A DNA stretch of 64,000 bases, taken from contig JAJCYI010000222.1 in NCBI GenBank assembly GCA_029263015.1, positions 1 to 64,000 of the forward strand. Reading direction: 5' to 3'. Shown here piece by piece: positions 33,241-41,791 of this stretch; position 1 is the stretch's first letter, and each line of letters begins with the position of its first letter. Source of the stretch: Saprospiraceae bacterium. GTDB taxonomy: Bacteria > Bacteroidota > Bacteroidia > Chitinophagales > Saprospiraceae. The notes below the pieces were generated by a model. It searched no databases and was not told where the DNA came from. It saw only the letters and a program-made list of their open reading frames with translations. The position numbers and the translations under genes are program-made.

Positions 33241-34875
33241 ATGAAATTCATTTCTATTTTACCTGTCCTGTTCCTAACGGCCATTCACCTCTGTGCTCAG
33301 GTTGACCTGACAACTTCTAATCTGCCTATTTTGATTATTGAAACAGAAAATGGAATAGACATTCCAGATGAACCAAAAATTGACGCTCAGCTTGGCATCA
33401 TTTGGAATGGTGACGGCGAGATCAATAGCATGGACGACCCATTCAATAATTATGATGGTAAAATCGCGATCGAAAAACGGGGCGCCAGTTCGCAGGCCAT
33501 CTTCCCAAAGGTTGGGTATGCGTTTGAAACAAGAAACGATGACGACTCCAACAACAATGTCTCATTGTTGGGTTTTCCTGATGAAAATGACTGGGTGTTG
33601 CACGGGCCTTATAGTGATAAAAGTTTGATACGCAATGCATTGTCTTATATTTTGGCAGGAAGGATCATGGAGTATGCACCGAGAGTAAAGTTTTGTGAGG
33701 TGGTATTGAATGGCGATTATATTGGCGTTTACTTATTTACTGAAAAAATAAAACGGGATGCTGACAGGGTAAATATCAGTTCCCTGAACCCAGAAGAAAA
33801 TGCAGGCGATGAATTGACCGGAGGATATATATTGAAGTTTGACAAAAACCAAGGGGTGGGTTTTGATGGTTTTTATTCGCAATATCCAGCTATGCCAGGT
33901 GGAGTCATTGGCACTTTTTTCCAATACCATTATCCTAAGTTTGATGAAATATCTTCGCAGCAAAAAACATACATTCAAAACTATATTTCAGAATTGGAAG
34001 ATGTATTACAATCGCCTCAGTTTGCCGACGAACAAGATGGCTATCGGAAGTATCTTGATATGCCTTCTTTTTATCAATATCTTTTTATACAAGAGATCGG
34101 GAGGAATGTGGACGGCTACCGTTTGAGTACGTATTTTTATAAAGACAAGGACAGTGTGAACGGCAAATTAAAATTTGGGCCGATATGGGATTTTAACCTT
34201 GCCTTTGGCAATGTTGACTATTGCATCGGATCAGGTTCTGAGGGTTGGGCAAAAGATTTTAATGATGTTTGTCCTGGCGATTTTTGGGTCGTACATTTTT
34301 GGTGGAGCAGGCTTTGGCAAGATCCATTATTTAAGCAAGAATTGAAAGAATATTGGCAGGATTTGCGAACAGCTGAACTATCGGACGATAGTGTGTTCCA
34401 GATAATTGATAGCCTGGGAAGCCTCCTTGAAGAACCAGCTCAACGCAATTTTGAACGGTGGCCAGTGCTCGATCAATATGTTTGGCCAAATGGTTTTGTA
34501 GGTGGTACTTATGAGTTGGAACTGGATTATTTGCAGAACTGGACAACTGATCGACTGGCCTGGTTGGATGAAAATATGGAATTGTTGAGCAGCATAGACT
34601 CCGTGCCCTCCGAACCAGTAAACCCAACCGTACAACCGAACCCTTTCTCTGGCCAGGTAACATTTAAATATGATTGCCCAAACAACGAAAATGTGAGAAT
34701 AGAAATTTACGATGTTCAGGGACGGTTTGTGGAAGAGCTGGTGGATCCGGAAACGGGCATCGGTCTTCGGGCATTGGATTGGAAGACTAATATTCCAAAT
34801 GGAATATATTTCTATAAAATAAAATTTAGCAGCGGAAAAACAGCGGTAGGGAAATTGGTTAGGAATGGGTCGTGA
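33241..34875 (+). CDS. CotH kinase-like secreted protein with T9SS type A sorting domain
   Basis: 544 residues from the ATG at 33241. Signal peptide ends at HLCAQ (residue 20). The CotH family core runs from about 22 to 430: LPILIIETENG, IEKRGASSQ, KVGYAFETR, DENDWVLHGPYSDKSLIRNALSY, FCEVVLNGDYIGVYLFTEKIKRD with the presumed nucleotide-site Lys, GGYILKFDK, and later GPIWDFNLAFGN with the metal Asp-Phe-Asn. CotH proteins are atypical secreted protein kinases; Bacteroidota members usually lie in polysaccharide or adhesin contexts. The last 70 residues (VQPNPFSGQVTFKY, EIYDVQGRFV, PNGIYFYKI) are the T9SS signal. The stop codon overlaps the first base of a palindromic hairpin. Confidence 0.92.
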   Translation: MKFISILPVLFLTAIHLCAQVDLTTSNLPILIIETENGIDIPDEPKIDAQLGIIWNGDGEINSMDDPFNNYDGKIAIEKRGASSQAIFPKVGYAFETRNDDDSNNNVSLLGFPDENDWVLHGPYSDKSLIRNALSYILAGRIMEYAPRVKFCEVVLNGDYIGVYLFTEKIKRDADRVNISSLNPEENAGDELTGGYILKFDKNQGVGFDGFYSQYPAMPGGVIGTFFQYHYPKFDEISSQQKTYIQNYISELEDVLQSPQFADEQDGYRKYLDMPSFYQYLFIQEIGRNVDGYRLSTYFYKDKDSVNGKLKFGPIWDFNLAFGNVDYCIGSGSEGWAKDFNDVCPGDFWVVHFWWSRLWQDPLFKQELKEYWQDLRTAELSDDSVFQIIDSLGSLLEEPAQRNFERWPVLDQYVWPNGFVGGTYELELDYLQNWTTDRLAWLDENMELLSSIDSVPSEPVNPTVQPNPFSGQVTFKYDCPNNENVRIEIYDVQGRFVEELVDPETGIGLRALDWKTNIPNGIYFYKIKFSSGKTAVGKLVRNGS

Positions 34876-34909
34876 ATTTAGGGTGTAACTTCAAGTTACA
34901 CCCTAAATT
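34875..34909 (+). terminator. Palindromic repeat GTGTAACTTCAA, copy 2 (perfect 17-bp stem)
   Basis: Arms 34875-34891 and 34893-34909 pair perfectly around one base, starting at the last base of the CotH stop codon. It has no T-run, but copy 3 sits just after another plus-strand stop, which suggests a role at transcript 3' ends. Confidence 0.7.
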
Positions 34910-34925
34910 ATGCACCAACAAAAAA

Positions 34926-34947
34926 AGGGCATCCCGCAGGACGCCCT
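34926..34947 (-). terminator. Rho-independent terminator for the gene at 34993-35811
   Basis: GGGCATCC pairs with GGACGCCC with one mismatch around a 4-base loop; read on the minus strand the stem is followed by seven T. It lies 46 bp beyond the stop of the secreted-protein gene. Confidence 0.8.
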
Positions 34948-34992
34948 CATGTTATGGCTATTTTCACTACTTAATTACTATGGTTGGTGACA

Positions 34993-35811
34993 TCATTTGA
35001 TAAACGCATACGTCTTGTTATCTGCACCGAAAAAATCATTGATGTCGCTGGTTTTCATCACCTGTTCAAGTATCAACCCGTGGTCATCAACTTGAGTGAT
35101 TCGGATGACTTTGGTTGATTTTATATTCTCATTACATTTTTTGTCGGCAACATGCAAGAGCAGGTATTGGCAATCTTTTGAAACCTCCCAAACACCGGTT
35201 TCTTGATGATTGACCTTTGTACTCCCAAAATCACAGGTAAAAGTTCCATCGGCAGAAAATTGATAGTTAAAATAAGAACCAGCTTTTATCTTTTTGTTTT
35301 CTTGATTTTCAAAAACACTTACATTGGTCCATTCACCTACCATATATGCTTTTGTGAGATTTGATTTGATACTTGCCCTAAGTGGCTGGTAGTCAAACTC
35401 TAAAGTTTCATTATAGACTACATCAGTCAAGATTAATCCTTCACAGGTCTGGTTAATGCTCAATAGCTTTTCACTTCCAGATGGCTCAGATAATATGAGG
35501 AAAGACTGTGAATCAAATTCATCAATCCTCCAAAAAATAGAATTATAGGATTTGTGACCATCCAGGTCGGTATTTAGTATTTGCAACAGCCCTTCGGTGG
35601 TAAACTGATATGTTTTTTCACTACCATTTTTATTTGTAGTCGTCCAAACACCATTCACGAAATCGTGCTCTATCAGTTTGGTGGTAGATAACCCCGTCAG
35701 AACTTTTGGTGAATAATCGCGGCATTTGGTTATATCAAAACCAACACCATCGTGTGCTGATAAAAAGGTAGCGGCTGCCATTAGCAGAGCGAACAATGCA
35801 GAAGTTTTCAT
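34993..35811 (-). CDS. Secreted protein with two lipocalin-like halves
   Basis: 272 residues with a signal peptide (residues 1-19, ending at LSA). It looks internally duplicated: the first half has VNGVWTTTNKNGSEKTYQFTTEG and the second has VGEWTNVSVFENQ..YFNYQFSADGTF, both the pattern of short lipocalin-like (DUF4923/lipocalin_5-type) barrels in which a Trp and a Phe-containing strand repeat. Four or five Cys could pair (Cys30, TCEG, CDFG, DCQY, KCNE). I do not recognise a function. It has its own terminator and is unlinked to its neighbours. Confidence 0.72.
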   Translation of the reverse strand: MKTSALFALLMAAATFLSAHDGVGFDITKCRDYSPKVLTGLSTTKLIEHDFVNGVWTTTNKNGSEKTYQFTTEGLLQILNTDLDGHKSYNSIFWRIDEFDSQSFLILSEPSGSEKLLSINQTCEGLILTDVVYNETLEFDYQPLRASIKSNLTKAYMVGEWTNVSVFENQENKKIKAGSYFNYQFSADGTFTCDFGSTKVNHQETGVWEVSKDCQYLLLHVADKKCNENIKSTKVIRITQVDDHGLILEQVMKTSDINDFFGADNKTYAFIK

Positions 35812-36364
35812 GATACATTTTTATTTAAGAATCCTTCAGAGAATATGGAAGATGTATTGGTTGACGTTTTGAAATTTGGTTTTTTTTGGAGCGGCGATGG
35901 GGCAGCCAGTTTTTTTTATTTATATACGATTTACAGTCAGGTAAAATTTATCTGGCTGCCCACAGCCTGTATTATTTCGGATGATTTCTTGACGGCAACG
36001 ACACAAAGAACTGATTAGGGTTGCCTCTTGCCAAATTGAATCCGTAGTTCGTAGGCAGATTCTCGACGAATGACAGTTTTTGAGGCAAAAACGAATTTCC
36101 TTTTATCAATTGTCAACATTGGTTCGATGGATTGCTGTAATTCTTAGTTACATTTTACTTGTTTAAGGATGTGGCATAAATTCTGATCTTTAAACTTAAT
36201 TACACGCATTATCTGAATTACATTTGGCATTCATTTCCCTCTGTATTCCAGAAAAATAAATACCGAAATCCTGTAATCCCTCTTAGCGTTGTTGCAAGTT
36301 GGCACTTTGTTTCTATATGCCTAGCAAAGCAGCCAATACTTGCTGAACATATAAAAATTTGCAA
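35812..36364. other. 553-bp spacer between divergent genes with a 10-bp inverted repeat
   Basis: No ORF of substance. GGGCAGCCAG (35900-35909) is repeated as its exact complement at 35952-35961, 42 bases apart. No exact TAnnTTTG box on either strand was found. Confidence 0.5.
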
Positions 36365-38515
36365 ATGATCCTGCAAGACACACCCAGTTTCGTTCATAAA
36401 TATTTAATTGTCAGTCGTTTATTCATTACGTTATTTTTATGTATCATTTTGGTCAGTTGCAACACTGATGATTTCAATGACCTCAGCAATGCAACTTTAG
36501 TACAGGAAGGAGCATTTGCATTTCCGATCGGGAAATTGGATTTCACCCTCGCCGATATACTGGAAAATGATACCACCCTTACCATCGATAATGATAATGC
36601 CATCCGGTTGGTTTATCGGGAAGATGACCTTTTCAGATTGGAAGCAGCTGATATTTTGGACGACCTGACTGGAGAGCTTAATGAAGTTTTTGTGGAAAAT
36701 TCAAAAATTGGCAATGTCGAAATAGATGATGCTTCACAAGAATCCGATGTGCTCTTCAGTTCCATCCTTGATGATTTCAACGACCAGGCCCTGGCAAATT
36801 ATATCAGTCAAAACAATGGCTCATTGGCAGCTATTCCCGCGTTTGAAGAAAACATCTTATCGGAAGAAGATCTCCCAGCATTCAATGACTATACATCCCT
36901 CGGCATCGAAAATGGCGCAATGTTCCTGTCCATCACCAATAATTTCTTTTTTGACATTGAAGGTTTCTCAATTGAAATAATTGACATTGGCAACAATCAA
37001 ACGGTGGGTACATTCAGCTTCGCCTACCTTGCTATGGGCGCAACCGAGACCAGTCAGATAGATTTGTCTGGTAAGGATATCAGCAATGAATTTAAGGTAT
37101 TGATGAGTTCAATCAAAACTCCGGGAACGGGTGCATCCCAAGTTATTGTGGACTTGGATTCAAAACTTCACATCGTTTTTGAAGTTAAAAATATCAGCAT
37201 CAATCAAGGCGTAGTCAACTTGCCAGCAGGGATTTTGGCAGAGGATAAATTGATCTTTGATTTCACAACAGATAATGGCGAACGCATCAAAAGCATCGTG
37301 CTTGATGATGCAGCGGTGACCTATGAAATCATGTCGGAAGTGGCAACGGATATTTTAGTGAAGCTTACTTTCCCTGATATTACCAGGAACAATGTGCCAG
37401 TGGAGCAGGAGCTGCTGGTAACACCAACAAGTACCACCAGCCCAGTAACGGGTTCGTTTGATTTCTCAAATACGGTCTGGCGGCTCGACAATGATGATGA
37501 CCAACCATACAACCGAATTCGGGCAAATTATGAGGTGTTGTTGCCAAATGGTTCCAATGGCCAATTGGCGTTTTCATCGGAAGACGAGGTGAGTATCATG
37601 TTTTCATTGAGCCAGTTAGAAGTGTCGGAGGTAACGGGCTTTTTTGGTTTCCGACAGGAGCAATTAGATGAAAGTACCTATGATTTGGGTTTTGATTTCA
37701 GTTTGTTTTCAAATGGGAGCAGTCCCATTTTGTTTAGCGAACCAGAGATGCGGATCGAGATTAGCAACTCTTTTGGTATCCCATTGCAAGGTGAGTTTAA
37801 TGCCACGGCCTTTGGCTTTTTTGGCGATGAAGCCAACTTGGACCCTCCGAAAGTGATCATCAATTATCCTGCAATGACAGAAATGGGACAGATCCGTGAG
37901 ACGGATTTTGTGCTGAACAAGGTCAATTCAAATTTAGTAGAATTGCTTTCGGTATTTCCTTCTTATATCGTTTATTCTGGATCCACTACCATTAACCCCA
38001 ACAACGAGCCTGACGAAGTCAATTTCATAACATCAAATAGTGCACTTTCGGCTTCAGTTGAATTTGATCTGCCATTTAAATTTCAGGCGCAACACCTTAT
38101 ATATAGGGATACAGGTCAATCCGTTGATTTGGAATTGGATGAGGGCGGTTTCACCATTGAAGACATTGACAGCGCTGAATTGAAGATTGTGTACGACAAT
38201 GGTTTACCATTGAAATCAAACATCCGCATCATCACCCTTGATGTCGCGGGAAATGAAACTTTAGTGGTAGATAATATTGAATTCAGTGCTGCAAGTGTCG
38301 ATGCCGACGGAAAAGTGCCCGCCAATGGCAGTATAAAAGAAGAGACATTTATACAATTGACAACTGAGCAAATAGAAGCGCTTGACGATGCCCACCAATA
38401 TATTTATGAAATAATTTTCCAGACAGAAGACAACGAGCAAGTGCCGGTAGCCATGTATTCTGACTATCGCGTGGAAGTAGGGATCGGGATAAAGATGACG
38501 TTGAGTAAAAATTAG
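36365..38515 (+). CDS. Large lipoprotein of unknown function
   Basis: 716 residues from the ATG at 36365 (a TTG two codons earlier is possible). The lipoprotein signal is preceded by about 14 residues and ends IILVSC (near residue 33). The mature part is acidic and rich in alternating beta-type sequence. I see no known domain; the order is FTLADILEND early, repeated regions with GNVEIDDASQESD, VIVDLDSKLHIVFEVKN in the middle, and YDNGLPLKSNIRIITLDVAGNETLV late. It might be an outer-membrane-anchored beta-sandwich chain. It is monocistronic, closed by a perfect terminator hairpin. Confidence 0.8.
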   Translation: MILQDTPSFVHKYLIVSRLFITLFLCIILVSCNTDDFNDLSNATLVQEGAFAFPIGKLDFTLADILENDTTLTIDNDNAIRLVYREDDLFRLEAADILDDLTGELNEVFVENSKIGNVEIDDASQESDVLFSSILDDFNDQALANYISQNNGSLAAIPAFEENILSEEDLPAFNDYTSLGIENGAMFLSITNNFFFDIEGFSIEIIDIGNNQTVGTFSFAYLAMGATETSQIDLSGKDISNEFKVLMSSIKTPGTGASQVIVDLDSKLHIVFEVKNISINQGVVNLPAGILAEDKLIFDFTTDNGERIKSIVLDDAAVTYEIMSEVATDILVKLTFPDITRNNVPVEQELLVTPTSTTSPVTGSFDFSNTVWRLDNDDDQPYNRIRANYEVLLPNGSNGQLAFSSEDEVSIMFSLSQLEVSEVTGFFGFRQEQLDESTYDLGFDFSLFSNGSSPILFSEPEMRIEISNSFGIPLQGEFNATAFGFFGDEANLDPPKVIINYPAMTEMGQIRETDFVLNKVNSNLVELLSVFPSYIVYSGSTTINPNNEPDEVNFITSNSALSASVEFDLPFKFQAQHLIYRDTGQSVDLELDEGGFTIEDIDSAELKIVYDNGLPLKSNIRIITLDVAGNETLVVDNIEFSAASVDADGKVPANGSIKEETFIQLTTEQIEALDDAHQYIYEIIFQTEDNEQVPVAMYSDYRVEVGIGIKMTLSKN

Positions 38516-38519
38516 GTTT

Positions 38520-38556
38520 AGGTGTCGGACGCCTCCAAAGGCGTCCGACACCTTTT
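38520..38556. terminator. Perfect 15-bp stem-loop with T-run between convergent genes
   Basis: Arms 38520-38534 and 38539-38553 (AGGTGTCGGACGCCT and complement) around CCAA, followed by TTTT. It lies 4 bp after the lipoprotein stop and 3 bp before the end of the haloperoxidase-like gene and can terminate both. Confidence 0.85.
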
Positions 38557-38558
38557 AG

Positions 38559-41501
38559 TCACAGTCGAACCACCTTTTCTATAAAATGATGCACACCTTC
38601 CTCGTCTGAGGCAATTATATAATAAACGCTGGGTACCACATCTTTCAAATCCATTTGAGCCATAGCTCCCGAAAAATCAAGAACTTGGGAACGGACAACC
38701 CTGCCATCTGCATGAAAGACTTTGGCCGTTAGGCTACCCGCATATTCATATTCAATATTCAAGATGTTAGCAGTTGGGTTTGGATATATTTTGACAGAGC
38801 GCTGTTCCAACTCATTGACGGAAGTAACGCCATCGTCCACCAAGCCATTGCAGTCATTGTCGAGACTGTCAAACACTTCCATCATAAATGGATTTATATC
38901 GGGATTGGTATCGTCACAATCAAACCCATTTAATACAAATCCCAGATTGGGATCAAGCGCACCACAAGAATCAATGGTGATAGCTGGATCGCCAAACAAA
39001 TCCCCATCGCTATCGAGGTAATAAGTAAAAACTGTCAAGCCATCATCAGCTATTCCGTTGCAGTCATTGTCAACGCCATCGCAGGATTCAGTCATGTCAG
39101 GATGGATGGATGGGTCGAGGTCATTGCAATCCAAAGCATTTTCAGCAAAACCTGTTGGGGCTGCGTTCAGGCAAGTATCCAAAGTGGAAGCGGCTGCGCC
39201 AAATCCATCACCATCATTGTCAGCAAAGTAAGTGAACAGGGTCAATCCATCATCCACGAGGCTGTTGCAATCGTTATCGAGGCCGTCGCAAACTTCTGTT
39301 TGGCCTGGGTGGATATTTTCATTGGTGTCGTCACAGTCAAGTGCATTTTCCACATAACCCGTTGGAGGAGTGCCTGGGCAATCTTGGACCACATCTGCCA
39401 AACTTCCAAAACCATCGTTGTCGGCATCTAGGAAATAGGCAGTCAACTGGAAGCCTTCATCAATTTGTCCGTCGCAGTTATTGTCGATGCCATCGCAGAC
39501 TTCCGTGGCATTGGGGTTGATGTCAGGATTGTTATCGTCACAATCCAGATAATTAAGAAAACCATCCATGTCTTCATCTTTGTAAAACAGGCTCTCGGCC
39601 AGGTCAAAAGCCTCCACGCCGATGGCCAAACCGATGATCCGGCCAGGAATATCATCTACGGGTGGGTGAATACCGCCCCAAATCCGGGAAAGGCTGCATT
39701 GGTCTGAAGCATCGCGATAGGTTGCCCACTGCAAGGTGACATCCATGCTCGGCCCATCTTCAAAAACGAGAAACTCGTTTTTCGGACAGAAAAATTCACC
39801 CATGCCACCAGGAAAATATGCATCACCAGTAAGCTCTGTAAGCAATTCAGCCGCAGCCCGGCTGTATGTAGAATGGCCTGATACGTAACCTGCAAATGGA
39901 GGCGTCACGAAAGAAGGCCGCTGGTAAGGCCACCAGTTTTCAGCTAAAATCCAACCAACACCAGCTACATCTGTTTCTGGTTCATCAATAACTGTGGGGC
40001 CAATCCATGCCAATAATTTTATCTTGCCAACATGCTCATCACCTGCACCAGCCAACGTGTCGCCTGTTTCAACCAACTCAATATAACCAGGGATCAAGTG
40101 AATGCCACCGGGGTGGTACGAAGCCATATTTGGGTCAGAACTTTGCCCCAGTTCTGTCATGCCGCGGATCGCAGAAACTGGACGGATGTAATCATACCAG
40201 CCTTTGATCCCCCATGCAGAAATGGCAACATCGTGCATTGCACCACCCAATATCAAATATGCTTTTACATCCCACTCCAGATCGTCCACCACTTCCCCTT
40301 GCCCCCTGAATTTTTTAACTAGATCAGGATGGTCATTGACATAGTTTAATATAGTGAACCAGTGGCCAGGAGGTGTTTCCGAATCAGGGCCATCGGCCCA
40401 AAACTCTGCAAGCACCCTTCCGTAATCACCACGGGGCACCATTTGCAGTTCGTATGGTTGTCCAGTTTTAGGGTTTACATCGTAGCCATGGCTTGCATCC
40501 CCGCCATTTATTTGGTCATAAAAATCGCGCATGCCAGGTATGGAGGTCGGGAAATCTGTCAATTGGATATTGCCAATAGATGCTGGGGACACGTCCCACA
40601 TCACGCCATCGTTAGGGTCGAGGTGGGAAGACCAGACAGCGACCAAAGAGTTGCCCCATTTATATTCTTCCGAAAGGCCACCAACGGTAGTCGTGTCCAA
40701 ATAAGCTGGAGGTCCTGGATCGTGATAAACAACATAATCAAAGAAATCCCTTGTGTAAACATTGGCACTGGCCGGATCAAGAGAAAATGGAGCGACCTGT
40801 CCCCACTCCGGACTTAAAAAGTCAGGTGTGTTGAAAGGGATAGGGTTGCCACTTTGATCGATAAAAAATTCAAGGGTCAACGGTTGCCAACGGTTATAAT
40901 CCAAAATATCCGGGTTGCCCGGATCAGTGATTACCAATGGCGGATTGACGGCCTCATAGAATAGGTTCAGATAGCCGAACTGTTCGTTGGCGCCATCTTG
41001 TAGGCCATAAGCAATAATTTGCTCCGCAATGTAATTGCCCAGTGCAGCTGGATCGCCAGAGGTATAATCGGTCGAAGTATTTTCCTCGTCATAACCCAGT
41101 TGGGCCATTAGGAATTCAATATCAGTAAACAACTCGAATGCATCTGGGGCAGTCAGGAACCGGTGGCGCAACAACCGGTAAACGGCAAAGCTCATGGCTT
41201 CTTCTTGTGCTGCTTTCACATCGGCAGGGCTGTCCACCCCATCAAACGGGCAGGTGTACCCATGTACTGTTTTTCCCAAAAAGTAGGTTTCGGCAATGGG
41301 ATCGTAAGCGGCCCAAGCATCGTACATGGCCACCGAAGTGTGGAAGAGGTTGCGGGCATGCACCGTTGGGCGGGCAAAATCGCCCCGGATGGCATCCAAA
41401 GTCTTCTCGTTCCACTCACGAGCAACGGATTGCTGGGCATCGGCAATGTTGATGGAAAAAAAGAGAAAACTGAAAAGAAGTGTAACGGTTTTAAATTTCA
41501 T
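38559..41501 (-). CDS. Vanadium-haloperoxidase/PAP2-like protein with MopE repeats and T9SS type A domain
   Basis: 980 residues. Signal peptide ends at IADA (residue 22). Residues about 25-635 are the PAP2/vanadium-dependent haloperoxidase-type domain: GYVSGHSTYSRAAAELL at 538-554 contains the acid/base His of the phosphate or vanadate pocket, and SRIWGGIHPPVDDIPGR at 605-621 holds the second His/Arg site. Residues about 640-895 contain four MopE-type metal-binding repeats (DEDMDGF, DADNDGF, DNDGDGF, DSDGDLF with DCDD/DCND and CDGxDNxC). The last 75 residues (IYPNPTANILNIEY, DVVPSVYYIIA) are the T9SS signal. It may be a phosphatase or a haloperoxidase; bound calcium or copper is inferred for the repeats. 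Confidence 0.9.
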   Translation of the reverse strand: MKFKTVTLLFSFLFFSINIADAQQSVAREWNEKTLDAIRGDFARPTVHARNLFHTSVAMYDAWAAYDPIAETYFLGKTVHGYTCPFDGVDSPADVKAAQEEAMSFAVYRLLRHRFLTAPDAFELFTDIEFLMAQLGYDEENTSTDYTSGDPAALGNYIAEQIIAYGLQDGANEQFGYLNLFYEAVNPPLVITDPGNPDILDYNRWQPLTLEFFIDQSGNPIPFNTPDFLSPEWGQVAPFSLDPASANVYTRDFFDYVVYHDPGPPAYLDTTTVGGLSEEYKWGNSLVAVWSSHLDPNDGVMWDVSPASIGNIQLTDFPTSIPGMRDFYDQINGGDASHGYDVNPKTGQPYELQMVPRGDYGRVLAEFWADGPDSETPPGHWFTILNYVNDHPDLVKKFRGQGEVVDDLEWDVKAYLILGGAMHDVAISAWGIKGWYDYIRPVSAIRGMTELGQSSDPNMASYHPGGIHLIPGYIELVETGDTLAGAGDEHVGKIKLLAWIGPTVIDEPETDVAGVGWILAENWWPYQRPSFVTPPFAGYVSGHSTYSRAAAELLTELTGDAYFPGGMGEFFCPKNEFLVFEDGPSMDVTLQWATYRDASDQCSLSRIWGGIHPPVDDIPGRIIGLAIGVEAFDLAESLFYKDEDMDGFLNYLDCDDNNPDINPNATEVCDGIDNNCDGQIDEGFQLTAYFLDADNDGFGSLADVVQDCPGTPPTGYVENALDCDDTNENIHPGQTEVCDGLDNDCNSLVDDGLTLFTYFADNDGDGFGAAASTLDTCLNAAPTGFAENALDCNDLDPSIHPDMTESCDGVDNDCNGIADDGLTVFTYYLDSDGDLFGDPAITIDSCGALDPNLGFVLNGFDCDDTNPDINPFMMEVFDSLDNDCNGLVDDGVTSVNELEQRSVKIYPNPTANILNIEYEYAGSLTAKVFHADGRVVRSQVLDFSGAMAQMDLKDVVPSVYYIIASDEEGVHHFIEKVVRL

Positions 41502-41540
41502 GTTTTTATGGAATTGAATGTTGAAGAAGTATGGATCAAA

Positions 41541-41586
41541 AGCTTGTCAGGGATTTTTCTCTTGAAAGTTAAACCCCTAACAAGCT
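41541..41586. repeat. 12-bp stem, 22-base loop upstream of the haloperoxidase-like gene
   Basis: AGCTTGTCAGGG pairs with CCCTAACAAGCT with one mismatch. It lies 40-85 bp upstream of the minus-strand start and could be part of its leader or an operator. No other signal was found in 41502-41756. Confidence 0.4.
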
Positions 41587-41756
41587 GTGGGATTTGGAAA
41601 TTAATAATAGAAGGTTGGAGCAAAAGTGCTTAAAAAAATTACGATAAAAAACTGTCGGGGTGAGGACTGTACTTCAAAAGTCAAAATTATTTCAAATATG
41701 TAAATTTACAACTGACTATTGTCAGCTTTACCAATTGGAGCAAGTACAGAAATATT

Positions 41757-41791
41757 AAGAAGCGAGGCTATTCTAAAAAGCGTCGCTTCTT
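41757..41791 (-). terminator. Hairpin overlapping the end of the MATE gene
   Basis: AAGAAGCGA (41757-41765) and its complement TCGCTTCTT (41783-41791) pair around 17 bases; the stop of the MATE gene is within it. No T-run. Confidence 0.4.
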
